Source: Cryptomeria japonica (taxonomy: Eukaryota > Streptophyta > Pinopsida > Cupressales > Cupressaceae). From it: a DNA stretch of 64,000 nt. The notes under the pieces are model-generated. The model did not search any database. It saw only the letters and a program-made list of their open reading frames with translations, and was not told where the DNA came from. Numbering within the stretch: position 1 is the first letter of the stretch; each line of letters starts with the position of its first letter. The stretch lies in assembly GCF_030272615.1 (NCBI RefSeq), contig NC_081410.1, positions 507,309,942-507,373,941 on the forward strand, in the 5' to 3' direction. The position numbers and the translations under genes were made by a program. Positions 22,448 to 33,412 of the stretch are shown one piece after another.

Positions 22448-25400
22448 TTATTCTTGAGCTTCTGCTTCTTGCATCAAATACTTATCCTTCCATTCTTTGA
22501 ACACGTCATCACTAGGCCAAGAGAAGATGACAATTTTCTTCTTCAATTTATTTAATCTTTTCCAAGTGTTCCTTAACTGCTTAACTTCTATCCCCAAAAA
22601 GCCATAATGTGACTTCATCTTTTCAATTTCTTCAATCGTTCGAATGAATAAAGATGTATCATCTGAATTGATGACATCATTTATCCATTGTGACAATTTA
22701 TGGCCTAACTCGCCAGGCCATACTTCTTCATCTTTTAACTTTCTTGTGCTATCAAAACCTCTAGGAAATAATTCAAACTTCTTGTTAGTATACTCCTTCC
22801 TATAAGGTTTTCTTTTCTCTCTAGACCATCTCTTCCCTCTACCAACCTGGACATACCTTTCACCAACTCACAAGTGGATTTAATAGTGGCATCAGCATCT
22901 ACCTCTTCATGGGATGAATACATAAGTTCCAAGTCCGCTTCCCTAGCCACCCATTTATTTTAAATTGGATCCAGAATAGCCTTGTCCTCCTTTAAATCAA
23001 TCAACATGCTCAGAACTCTTTTCATATATATATACACAATAGAAACCCCTATTGTGTCAGCAAATTTTAAAATTGTCCCCCTAACCTTCTCCTCATATTT
23101 ACTTCCAAACATTGCCTGAGCCTGCTTCAATTTTTCCATTTCATCCTGGATAGTCATAGTAGATTGGAAACTTGTAGTCATAGGGGAAAGGGGAAATTCA
23201 ATGATTGTAATAGTAGATGGAGGCTAGCTGGAGAGGAGGCAATCATCAGGGTAGAAGATTCACCTTTCTGACATTGCCCTACTATTTGATTCTTCAATTT
23301 TACAATTGTACTATCATTTTGAGCTATTTCAATTTTTTCTTCATTATAGGCTTTTAAGATTAACTCCAACTTCACCTGGAGATCAGCCTTTTCCTTGGCC
23401 TCTTTCTCAGCTATGGCCATATTGAATTTTGCGGATTCCAAAATCATACTAAAAGCCTCCACCACCCATGTGTCCTTCACTCTTTTCACAATCATGCCTC
23501 TAAGATAGCTGGACTCTAAGGAGTCTTTCCTCTTTTTTCTCTCCTCCCTCCTTAGTGACCACATGACTAAAGCAGCATGATCATTACTATAGGTCACTCC
23601 CTCCAGGGGCTTTGTTTCCTTCCTTACTGCTTCAAGCATGAATGCATCTACTATGTCCCATTCAGGGAGAATCAAGACTCTAGCTTCTGCAATCAACTTC
23701 CTTCCTTGCTCTGGGGTAATAGTCTCAAATTATGTCAATATTTCTTTCTTTACATCTGCCTCAACTACATATGTATCTTTGTGAGGACATTCATTTTTCC
23801 TTTTCTCACATCTTGCCTTAAACTGGTCTATATTTTTTCTCCAAGCAAACGACAAAAAGGACCCTATTTTGACAACACTATCATTTGCCAAAAACTCCTC
23901 ACTAGCCTACCTAATGACAGGGTTGAGTTCCTTACCTATAAATTCCTCTATATTTAAGTCCATTTGGGCACTTGTTGGTTATTCAGGCATTCCTTCTTGC
24001 AACTCATCATAAGTGAGAGCAATTTCCCCAAGACTTCCTACTTGCAACAGTTTCTCTGCTGCTACATGTTCATCTCCTACATGTGTTGGGGATTGGGAAG
24101 GAGAATACAAGGGCTCATATGTCTCCACTACTACCCCTATTTTCTACCTTTTAGGGGAATCTGGAATCTCAACCACATCTTCTAATGCCCTTTTTCCTTT
24201 TGAAGTAGAAGGCTCCTCCCTTATCGACATTAGTACACTTTACTTTGATCTTTTCTGCACTATATATTTTCTTGGAGAGATCATCTTGGTATAGGAAAGG
24301 TTGGCTAAAACTAGTTTGGCCTTTTCAGGATTGGCTTTCGTCATAGCCTCCTTCTTCTCCTTCATGGTTTGTATTAAATCCTCAAAATAATCTACCAAAA
24401 ACTTAATCTTTTCCTAAAAAGAATGAAAACTAACCAGAGGATCATAGTTGTTGTCAAAATAGTGAATGAAATCCAAACTTTTCTTAAAGGCTATCCATTT
24501 TTCCTTCCTAACTTCTTGCTCAGCTAAATTGAACTCATTCCTTATTAAATCCTCAGGGAAATGAAACTGGTGTGCTTTAACTTTACATATGGCCCTCTTC
24601 TTAGACATACAATTAAAGTAATCCTCTCACTTAGCAAACCTTGCCACTATAGTAGACAACCTGTATGGCTAAAAGAAATCATCAAAATGTGTCCAACCCC
24701 CTTTGGTGATTACAAACTGATGTGCTACGGTAACGGTTGGGAAAATTGTTCCTTTGCCTCTATTTGTCAATTTTGCTTCTTGCAAACCTCCAATTTGCCT
24801 CAAGATCTCAGCAATTCGTATCTTCAATGGGACTTGATAGGGGAGCAAATATGGAGTTCCTCTAAAACCATAAACTCTGAACGTAGTAGAGATAGGGTAC
24901 AAATATATATCACCCCAGTTGTGTACAATTTTGATGTCTTCAACAAATTCTTTAGGCCTAAGGAACTTAACAAGAGTTTTAGGAATCCTAGGGTTCTGTG
25001 GGCACAAGAGGATTCTAAGCGTAGATGCAATACATCTATCAAACTTTAAATAACTTAGATATTCTCTATCCCAAGATAGAATTGTGCTCCATAATTGAAC
25101 AAGCATCTCCTCTCCATCCTTTTCCTTGAGCAGGTCCATTTCATTAGAAAAATATTCAGCACCTTTGAATAAAAACATGTGCGTAAGGAGAGAATACCAT
25201 CGAAAAGGTCTGTCCACTTTAGCATTCTTTATTCCTATCAACCCCTCATGAATGGCATCAGTGAGATAAGGTGCAAAATCAAAAGTCACTGCTAGAGATG
25301 GGTTCAAAATCTATGCTATCATGAGCATATAGTGGGTTGGCATAGTAATTTCCACATCTTCACCAAGAATTTGACATAAGGACCAATACATTCCTTTAAC

Positions 25401-26012
25401 CATCAAAGTAAATAGGTTTAATGAGACGGGTTAAATGGTGGTTGTGCCTACTACTGTCAGTCCTCCTATTTTACTAAAGAATTCTATTAAGGGGCAATTT
25501 CGAAGGTGATATCTCTGTACCTCATAGACCTTCGCCAACATTTCAAAATTGATGGACTCTAGATAATTTGATGCCCCACTGAGTCTAGAAACTCTCCTGA
25601 ATTTGTCATCATTTATTTCAATTAAAGACCCATCATTTACATTCTTCATAGTCCTAGTGTTGGGATCATAATTATTTGCAATTTGGGTTAGCAGGTCCAC
25701 ATCCATTAAAACCCCAGGGAATGTAAGCTTCCCAACATCTAATTCCCAAATGCTATTCATTGAAGAAATCAAATTTCTCTGGCTAAACCCCACTTTGAAA
25801 AGTCCCAAGCCTGCCATTACTATCTGGGGATCCCTCAACCAATTCCCTTTATCATATAAACCATCACCAATTCTCAGGCGGTAAGATTTAGGCACTAATT
25901 CTTTTATTTTAGCTGAAGTATTAGTGGACCTAGTCAATTGCTTGAGAAAATCATCACAAATGGCTCTCTCCTCATAACCAACCTTCCCCCTGAATTCTCT
26001 TCGCGGTGCCAT
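22448..26012 (-). pseudogene. LTR-embedded long ORF of B, copy 2
   Basis: About 1,188 codons from ATG 26012 to TAA 22448. The frame is constant from 26012 to about 23178 (2.8 kb), interrupted only by scattered stops, then shifts twice before the end. It keeps the Trp codon that is a stop in copy 1 (PFRWYSLL near 25200). Parts, in order, are the N-terminal globular half, the KGTIFPTVTVAHQFVITKGG block (about 24750), HQFHFPEDLIRNEFNLAEQE (about 24580), an acidic linker, a heptad-rich coiled-coil region (23440-23280) and the C-terminal RLNKLKKKIVIFSWPSDD. No known catalytic motif. The shared frame across two independently decaying copies is the main evidence that this was a translated gene of the element. 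Confidence 0.72.
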
Positions 26013-26112
26013 CTCAAAATTATACTTATTTCAATGGAATTTCAAATAGATTATTTAACAAATCAAACACCCAATGATACCTACCAAATTGTAATTGTAC
26101 ACAATTTCAAAA

Positions 26113-26121
26113 ACTTACTTG
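26113..26121 (-). promoter_or_regulatory. Candidate splice donor upstream of LTR ORF, copy 2
   Basis: GTAAGT is kept at 26118-26113 on the minus strand, at the same place as the donor in the other LTR. The preceding bases read CAA instead of CAG, so the site is weaker here. Confidence 0.35.
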
Positions 26122-26325
26122 TTGCCTAAGAAAATTCGCTTTGTGCACTGGTTCCTCTACAAGATTCCTTGAATGCAAGCCAAAACTTCAACTCATGTAA
26201 GGATTATTACAGCAACTGAGCATTGATTAGAATCAATTAAGCCACATGCTTTGGCCATTAATTCATAAATCAAATTCGAATAAAAGGCTCCAACGAGCAA
26301 CAAAATTTCTCTAAGTGTTCTGCCT

Positions 26326-27290
26326 TTTTGCTATTTCGTGAAGGATAACCATTGGGTACCTTTGCATTGCGAAACATTGTGTATCGTCAGATCATGCAAA
26401 ACTTGCACATTCTTTACCTTACCTAAGTCATCCTCACTTAAAATGGGCCCCACTACCTTTTCATTGTTTCGCGAAGGGTAACCATCATGCACCTTCGCAT
26501 TGCGAAAGAGCACGCATCGTCTGATCATCAACTAACTGCTTGACCTTTATTATCCACCGTAACTTTTTGTCTTTACAATCGAGTGTAACTACCACCGCTA
26601 GTGGTTTTTTGTTGTTTCACGGAGGGTAACCATCAGGCACCTTCGCATTGTGAAACAACGTGTGGCGTACAATCAAGAAGTAGATGCTCAGCCTTTAGCT
26701 GCTTTAGCCTTCAAAGTGGGCCCTTTGTGCAAATTTACTTGTCTGCAAACTTCCAGCAAATATCTCCATGTGTCCATCACTTATTAGCTCAATAAATTTG
26801 TCAGGCTCCACCTTCTAATCACCACATGTCTTACTGAACCATGGATTTCATCAATGCTACCACTTTATCAAACAGACCAACTGAAAATGTATTCGGAGCC
26901 ATGTGTCTTGTTGAAAAATTACCCTCTGTGTCATCCACATATCCAGTTGTCTTGCTACCTAATCTTCCACGTAATAGCCAGCTCCTTTTCGTTGCTTCGT
27001 GAAAGATAACTCTCATGCTTTTTTGCATTGCAAAATAGCACCCATCATCCGATCATCTAAGAGATGCTCAGTCTTTAGCTTGCCCTTCCCATACATACCC
27101 TTTTCACTACTTCGCGAAGGGTAACCATCTTGCACCTTCGCATTGCGAAACAACATGGATTGGTGGATCAACCACAAGATGCTCGACCTTTACCTCGGGA
27201 ACCGCTTACTTTCTCAAGCCCAACACCTTTTCGTTGCTTCGTGAAGGGTAACTCTCATGCTTCTTTGCATTGCAAAATAGCATGCATCAT
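26326..27290. repeat. Cluster of six hairpin-forming repeats in B LTR, copy 2
   Basis: Units at about 26326-26383, 26457-26520, 26608-26668, 26985-27049, 27103-27158 and 27228-27290, in the same order and spacing as in the other LTR. The best unit (26461-26512) shows TTTCGCGAAGGGTAACCAT and CACCTTCGCATTGCGAAA arms with few mismatches. Confidence 0.75.
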
Positions 27291-27629
27291 TGGATCAACT
27301 GGAACTTGCACGAGTGTTACAAAACCCGGTAGACAAATAGTAAGTGAAATAAAGCTTAGGAAAAGGGGTATAAGACAAATAAAATGTTACAACCCGCCCA
27401 GACAAAGACCTTAAAAAGGGGCCCCCTTCCTAACGACAGACTGACCCTTCCACTTAAGTGGAAAAAGGTAATGACGAAACATAAACGCAAGGCTTACAAG
27501 ATGAAAAATGAATTTGATAAACCCTAAACCCTTAGAAAAATAACCCTCAGAGGACAATGAAACACTAAAACCTTGTAGATTTTAGCAAATTGAAAATAGA
27601 AAATCTAAATACTCAAAATAATGACAATA

Positions 27630-27634
27630 TGATC
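27630..27634. repeat. Target site duplication of B, right copy
   Basis: TGATC directly after the LTR end at 27629, matching 8063-8067. Confidence 0.9.
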
Positions 27635-28447
27635 TGTCAAAGGGCCAAAGGAACAAGCTCCAATGTAGGATTGTATACACCATTGCCCATCCCTACCAAA
27701 CCTTGGGATTCCGTCAGCATGGACTTTATTTTGGTTCTCCCAAGGACCAAATTAGGCTATGACAGTGTGGTTGTAGATAGGTTCTTCAAAATGGCACATT
27801 ACCTACCTTGCAAAATAACTCATGATGTCTCAAGCATTGTAGGACTATTCTTCAAGGAGATTGTGAGACTCCATGGGTTGCCTCTCACCATTATTTTATA
27901 CAAAGATCCCAAGTTTGTGGGACACTTTTGGCGAACATTGTGGAAAAGACTTGGAAAAAACCTTGCTATGTCTTCTACATACCATCCACAATCATATGGG
28001 GAGACTGAGGTCATCAATAGATCACTGGGAAACCTTCTCAGATTTCTCACCAAGGAGTATGATGCCATGTGGGACACTGTTTTACCCCAAGTAGAGTTAT
28101 CCTATAGTGACTCTATCAATAGGAGCACAGGACTTAGTCCTTTTCAGATTGTTTATGGCTGTCACCCAAGGGGTGTGTTTGAACTCAAAGATGCAGAAAT
28201 AATTGGCCAGAGGAGTGCCCTTGCTGATGATTTTGCAAAGGTAATGAGGGATATCCATCAACAAGTCAGGGAGAGATTGCAACATAGTTTGGATAAATAC
28301 AAACAGGCAGCAGATGTTAAGAGAAGATCAATCCACTTCAAGGTAGGGGACATGGTCATGGTCCATCTTAAGAAGGAGAGAATCCCTAAAGGGAAGTGTA
28401 CCAATCTCCACATGAAGAAGATTAGTCCCTTTCAGATCCTCAAATAG
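27635..28447 (+). pseudogene. Integrase core of element A (resumes after B)
   Basis: This begins with the second Cys of the HHCC finger (CQRAKGTSSN) and runs open to a stop at 28445-28447. The catalytic core is well kept: VSMDFILVLP (first Asp), YKDPKFVGHFW (second Asp) and the Glu in SYGETEVINRSLGNLLR, about the usual D-D-35-E spacing. LSPFQIVYG and a C-terminal KVGDMVMVHL barrel follow, then the GPF/Y-like KKISPFQILK. It would insert A's DNA. The 5' part lies at 7813-8067. In itself this half is open; the break by B and the stops upstream make the gene non-functional. Confidence 0.9.
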
Positions 28448-28798
28448 TGTGGACCTAATGCATACAAAATTGACTTACCACTTGATATTGGTCTTTCTCC
28501 CATTTTCAATGTATCAGACATTTATGCTTATAAACCTTCTAGTTCTATTGATGCTTGTGATATAGGTCCTTTTGATTCTTTGTCCTCATATTTTCTCAAG
28601 GATCTTCCCAAAAAGGCTCCACCTAGCATTGAATGCATATTGGAAAAGAGAATCAGTAAGAAGACCCGGAGACACATCTACTATGACTATTTGGTCAAGT
28701 GACAGAATAAACCCTTAGAGGAGGCCACTTGGATGTTTGTTGCAGAGATTGAGAAGAGTAGGGTATGCTTGGCAGATATCCCCACTCAAGGGACTTGA
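28448..28798 (+). pseudogene. Chromodomain tail of A integrase
   Basis: After the stop near 28445, the same frame continues with CGPNAYKIDLP (end of the GPY/F module). A chromodomain follows at about 28628-28760: IECILEKRISKKTRRHIYY, then YLVK with TGA in place of the usual Trp codon, then PLEEATWMFVAEIEK. The stop is at 28797. Chromodomains on integrase are the hallmark of chromoviruses and are known to steer insertion towards marked chromatin. Confidence 0.85.
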
Positions 28799-28811
28799 GT
28801 TCCTTTTTGTC

Positions 28812-28820
28812 AGAGGAGTA
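28812..28820 (+). other. Polypurine tract of A
   Basis: AGAGGAGTA lies directly before the TGGTG start of the 3' LTR. Element H has the matching GAGGAGTA|TGGTG at its own 3' LTR. Confidence 0.65.
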
Positions 28821-30265
28821 TGGTGTAGGGAACTCTAGCAAATTGTTGTCTTTGGTTGTGTACTTTCATGTTTGTAATAAAGACGATTCCAAGGGACCAT
28901 CAATGATATGTATGGATCCACTTGTGTGGTCAAGGAACTTCTAGGAACTCCAATATGAACCTAAGTTCACTTAGTCCACTTGGATTTGCATTGATTCTTA
29001 GTACCTTGTGTCATAGGATAGCCTAAGGCATGTTTTGTTATTGTTTGAAGTGTTTTCCATCTCACCAAATGTGTAAGAGATGGTTAGCCTAGTTTAGAGT
29101 TTTAATAATCAAAATTGGAAAAGTTGCTCTTGACAACAAAATGTGGTATGACAACTTTTGGTCTAGGAGGTTGCAACTCGAAAACCAATGGTCTTTACTA
29201 TTCAAAAATCAGTTAAACCAATTGGAATAGATGTATTTAGCCCCAATCAACCTCCAATCACTTGGTTGGTGATTTGATGTATGGATTGACCAGTTTTGTG
29301 AAGGAATTAAACAGATTTTTTGAGCATTTGTGTGTGGTACGGAGTTGTACGGATTGGTGGATCAAATCAAGTGTCATGTTTGCATAGTGCTCTGAGTTTA
29401 TGTTCATTTACACTTGGTCTGACTTCATTTTGTTTTGATTTGAGTGAGATATTGCAATTTTGTTGTCACTGGTTTGTAAACCTTGACTTTTCAGGGTTTC
29501 AAGACATTTTTGGCTCTAACTTGCAATCCCCTTGTAGGATGCCCATGGCCTTCTAGGTTTTACAAGTTCAGAGTATGTACTAATAGATTCCAAAGTTACA
29601 ATCTCAGCTCAAGAGATCTAAGGGTCCAATTAACTGACCCTGGGTTGAATATCTGTATGTATTCAACTAGATTTGTGAGGGTTAGTAGGGAAGATGCAAA
29701 GAAAAAACCATAAGTCTTGGTGAGTGAGTGATTTGTCATGAAGTAAGTTGGTCAAGACTTCCCAAGTAGGTTTTGCAAATGTAGGTACCCATCTTTTCTC
29801 TTTTCCAAGTGTTCCACAACTAATTTGGCCAATTAGGTCTGTTAGCCTTATGTTGGATCAGGGGTGCAGGAGTAGGTTGGAGACCTATCCTTTTGGGATT
29901 GGATACAACTTGATAAATGGTACCTAAAACCCTAAATTGTTTTCCAAGTCCTTTGGAAGAATATTATGTTACTGCCCTAAAACCGGTTTCAAAGTCCTAA
30001 TTAGGAATTAGGCCTAATAGTGCATTTTGGTATTGTGTGAGTTGGAGGAACCAAAAAAGTGTTGAACCTTGGCTTGTATGTCTCTTGAAGATTTCCAAGT
30101 GTTGATTGGAGTCAAGGAGTGGAGTTGGGGTCATTTCTCAATTTTAGCCTTGTTTAGAGACTTGGTCCCTAAAACTCATTTTGTGATCACACTGTCTGAC
30201 CCATACGGATTGGGTAAAGTCTTGTGAGGGCTTGAAGGGTGATTAGAAGTGAGTCCTTATACCCA
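28821..30265 (+). repeat. 3' LTR of element A, truncated at the right end
   Basis: Aligns with 3030-4470 of the 5' LTR and stops abruptly after CTTATACCCA. The last roughly 100 bases of the LTR and any target duplication are missing. The sequence to the right is coding sequence of D's second ORF. Confidence 0.88.
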
Positions 30266-32048
30266 ATCTAATGTGGAAATAAAAGAAGTCAAAAGAAGTG
30301 GTAGAAATGTAATTCCAAGTGTTGATGAATTGGTCCATGGGATCAAAGAGTATGAAGGTCTATTTGGTCTTGGGAGAAAATATCCTCTCTGCAATGAGGA
30401 GGACAAAAGAAAAATTGAAGAATCACTTATCTGGAACTTGCATAAGTTCTACAAAAATCCTAGTGAGCTATATGTTTTAATTCCATCAGACTTGGAAAAT
30501 TAAATTGAAGGGAGATGGAAAATAGCCCTAGCAATTAAGAAAGAGAACATGATAAAAGCACTCATGAAAGTGAAACATGATTTAGATTTCAATAAAGCTT
30601 CAATAGTGGCAGAAACAAGTGTTCAATGCTTCAAAATAAGGAACATGATAGGGAGACTAGCTAGAGGAGATGTCCAAGGTGTGCATGATGAGGGTGTTGC
30701 CTTATGGAAAACAATTTTGAGCTAGCAAAAGGAAGTTGAGGAGGAAATAGAAAAATAAGTAAAACAAGGACAAGATATAGCTGCTCATGAAAAGGCAAAA
30801 GGAAAAGAAAAGGATACCACCAATGAATTTGATGTTTTTACAATTGATGATATCATAGGTAATGTTGTGTCAGATATTTCTAATCTAACAAAGGGTGTAG
30901 AACAACCGGTAAAGGGAACCACTCAAACTACGCATCTCGGTGAAGATGAACTCATCATTGAAGATATACCTTATAAGGATAAACCTCATATAACTTCAGT
31001 AACAATAAATCCTACTGACAATGAACCTCTTTTGTTAGAAAAAGGTGCAGAGGAAGAAAACTCAAAAGTGATAAACTCATCAATGCTATCTATTGATGAA
31101 GCAGAAAAGAAGGAAGATGTGAAGAAGGAAATAGAAGAAAAGAAAATAGAAAGTAAGAAAACAATTGAGGACACTCCTTCAGTGAAGAGGAAATTAGAGC
31201 TAGATAAAGAAAAGGAAGAGGAAACAGAGGAGGAAGAAGAGGAAGACTCAATAATAGATATTAAGAAGCCGACCCACAAACAATTAATGAAAGTTTCAGA
31301 AAAATTGAAACTTCAAGGTGAAAAGGAAAAAATTAGAGCAAAGAAAAAGAAGACCAAAATTCTTAATACTACAAAGACTATTTTGTCTGATCTCATTCCT
31401 AACATTGTTGTTGATGACAATGCGCCCATCATTGATCAATTAGGCACTCTTGTCAAAGAAATCAGTTTAGAGGCAACTAATCTAGAGAAGGTTGCAGTTA
31501 GACAATATGAAACAAGGAGAGGTGAAAAAATAATGGAACAAATATAAGTTGGAAAATTTTCTCTCTCCAATAGAACTGAAGAGGTCAAATCTATACTAAA
31601 GGAAGTTGGCAAATTATTGGTCAAATAATCAAGATTCACTGATTTAATCAAAGATCTTGAAGATAAAAGAGCTTAGACTCAAAGGGAAATCCAAGATCTG
31701 ATAGGTTATTTTGATCCTCTTACAAGCTCTGCAATGACCTTTAGTGGAAAGGTCAAACAGTTAACTCATGAAATCAAAAAGTTGAAAGAAGAAGAAGACA
31801 AACAAGCTCTTAACTTGTTAGAGCTATATTGTTACCTTGCACCGATCATTAATTTCATGCAAACGAATGCCAAAAAAGCAGAAAGCCTCATAAGTGCACC
31901 TGATTGTAAGAAAGTAGATGATATGGAGGATTTTGTTACAATTTTGCATGTACAATTCAACACCATGAAATAGGTGAAGCCTTCATCGAAATCCTCTTTG
32001 CAAGCTGCTAAGGAAAATTTCAAAGACATTTTTTATTTACTTTCATGA
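30266..32048 (+). pseudogene. Long second ORF of element D, C-terminal part
   Basis: One frame from 30266 to TGA 32046-32048, with stops near 30501, 30723, 30756, 31545, 31626, 31671 and 31971. Parts are a globular block (VDELVHGIKEYEGLFGLG, 30320-30500), a Lys/Glu segment, a very acidic stretch (Glu run near 31215-31250), a basic segment and a coiled-coil C-terminus (about 31440-31900). Joined to 1532-3029 it makes roughly 1,090 codons. The coding phase matches across element A. No polymerase motif is present. D therefore looks like a non-autonomous element carrying gag plus one long unknown ORF. Confidence 0.6.
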
Positions 32049-32078
32049 ATTCTTTTGTATATTATTTTCCATTGATGT

Positions 32079-32207
32079 CAAAAGGGGGAGATTGTATATA
32101 TACATGAGGTAGATGAAATAGGGATCAGAACTAGCACAGACATGACTATTTTGTAGCAAAGTCATTGAACCTTTTCTATAGTGTTTGACATCAATTCCAA
32201 AGGGGGA
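32079..32207 (+). other. Two polypurine-like tracts before D 3' LTR
   Basis: AAAAGGGGGAGA occurs at 32079-32090 and AAAGGGGGA at 32199-32207. The second lies directly before the TGTTGG LTR start and is the likely working tract. Similar wording around both (TTGATGTCAAAAGGGGGA and CATCAATTCCAAAGGGGGA) suggests an old local duplication. Confidence 0.65.
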
Positions 32208-32210
32208 TTT

Positions 32211-33412
32211 TGTTGGCATTATGATGCATTTTGTATGACTAGTGAAATGGTTGTCATTGTTGGCAACACCAACTTCTAAGTCTCTACTGTCCATAGGTAA
32301 AGGAGTAAAGGGTAACTAGTGAAGAACAATAGTCCTTATTCCTATTGGCAATGAGTAGACTGTTATACAGGGGTTAACCGGCTAAGTAGAAATTAGTCCT
32401 TACTCCTATCGATAGTGAGTAGACCAGTATACACGGGTTAACCAGCTAAGTAAAAAGTAGACTGGTATACAGGAGGTAACCAATTAGCTAGAATTAGACT
32501 AGTACTACATAGGTGACAACTAGCATCACAGGAGTCTCAACCGACAGACTTAGAAACATCTAGTTGAATCGACAATCTTCTCTTTTCAACCGGCAAGATT
32601 TTGGCATGAATGGTTGTCTTGACCGCTATTCCTAGAATGATTTTTGGAGTGAAATTTGAGGCACGATAACATATTTTTGAATCTAATTTTTGGAGGGAAA
32701 GCTAGTGCCAAATTCAAAGGCTAATATATTCACATCTTTCATTCTAATTGTGTGTGTTGTCAATGTGAATAATATATGTGTGAATGTTAACATGGCAAAC
32801 AAAGTAGAGTGCAATAGATAGAGGTATGAATCAATGAAGCTGACACCGATCACAAGAACAAAGCACGCAAAGTGGATCTATGAGATAGAGGTAGAGTCAT
32901 CAGATAGATCCATCATCTTTGCTGCCTTCTAACAATTGCAACATCATAAATCCCTTAACAGGATGAACCTTAATCGGTTCTTCATGTAAAATCTCTTAAC
33001 AAAGTCACTTCTAATATGAAGTTGTAAAATCCTCTAGCAAGGTGAACTTTAACAGGTTCTAAGGTATTCTTAACTAGATACCAGTCACTTCTAACAGGGT
33101 GATGTTCTTAGAAAGAACTGGTTCTAAGCTCTTAATAGGGCAGTCTTTTTCACTGCAGTAAAACAAATTGTGGGTTATCCCCACCGTGGTTTTCTCCCTC
33201 TAACTGAGGGTTTCCACGTATAATTGCTAGTGTTATGTAATGCTTATTTGTGCATGCAAATCTCTTTTATTTGATGTTCTATGTTTTCATGATAAATGAA
33301 ATGTTTTAAATTAAATAGGATAGTTGCAGATCGGCTAGTTTAAAAGTTTGAATTGTGTATAAATTATTTTGACTGATTCACCCCCCCTCTCAGTCACTAG
33401 TTAATACTAACA
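32211..33412 (+). repeat. 3' LTR of element D (copia type)
   Basis: The LTR is 1,202 bp, from TGTTGGCATTATGATG to ...ACTAACA. Near its end it carries a short motif (TTCACCCCCCCTCTCAGTC) that is identical to one near the LTR end of copia element E, and a CCCAC..TGGTTTT..CTAACTGAG segment also shared with E. No partner LTR lies in the window, so the 5' LTR is presumably to the left or lost. Confidence 0.75.
32331..32497 (+). repeat. Short tandem repeat inside D LTR
   Basis: Two full units of about 61-64 bases and a partial third (32331-32394, 32395-32455, 32457-32497). Each holds GAGTAGAC..TATACA, then GGTTAACC.GCTAAGTA. Tandem units in the front half of an LTR often act as enhancers; that role is inference here. 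Confidence 0.65.

Larger units (their letters stand above)
8068..27629 (-). mobile_element. Element B: giant gypsy element with 6.2-kb LTRs
   Basis: The element is 19,562 bp, bounded by TGATC duplications. Two direct repeats of 6,234 and 6,269 bp begin TGTTGTTCTC (+ strand) and end ACAACA or ACAATA. Reading on the minus strand, the interior holds a TGG-type primer site, gag, protease, an extra RNase H-like domain, a deleted RT, RNase H and integrase. The TGGCAACTC primer type and the extra RNase H suggest the Tat/Ogre-like part of Ty3/gypsy. Each LTR itself carries a long sense ORF and a hairpin-repeat cluster. Pol has lost the YxDD box, so the copy could only have moved with help from a relative, unless the deletions came later. 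Confidence 0.92.
21361..27629 (-). repeat. 5' LTR of element B (6,269 bp)
   Basis: Partner of 8068-14301. In sense it runs from 27629 (TATTGTCATT; the start TG has become TA) to 21361 (...GAGAACAACA). The order of parts is the same: hairpin cluster, splice donor motif, long ORF, AT-rich tail. The outer end is fixed by the TGATC duplication at 27630. As the 5' LTR it would hold the promoter that drives both the element transcript and the LTR ORF. Confidence 0.92.
3030..30265 (+). mobile_element. Element A: Ty3/gypsy chromovirus, split by element B
   Basis: Two direct repeats starting TGGTG (3030 and 28821) flank, on the + strand, gag with a CCHC knuckle, protease, RT, RNase H, integrase and a C-terminal chromodomain. 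This is the standard order of plant chromoviruses. The left LTR is followed by a Met-tRNA-like primer site; the right LTR is preceded by a purine tract. Without the 19,567 inserted bases (B plus one target copy) A would be about 7.7 kb. The 3' LTR is cut short at about 30265, so no target duplication can be read. It lies within D's second ORF. Many stops show it is dead. Confidence 0.9.

Noticed and set aside
8068-27629. Reading the two 6.2-kb repeats as a segmental duplication of a host gene
   Set aside because: They have TG..CA-type ends, a primer site just inside one copy, gag-pol between them and a five-base target duplication, all of which mark LTRs.
30986-31279. Minus-strand Ser-rich ORF of 97 codons
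   Set aside because: Antisense image of the Glu/Lys-rich stretch in D's long ORF.
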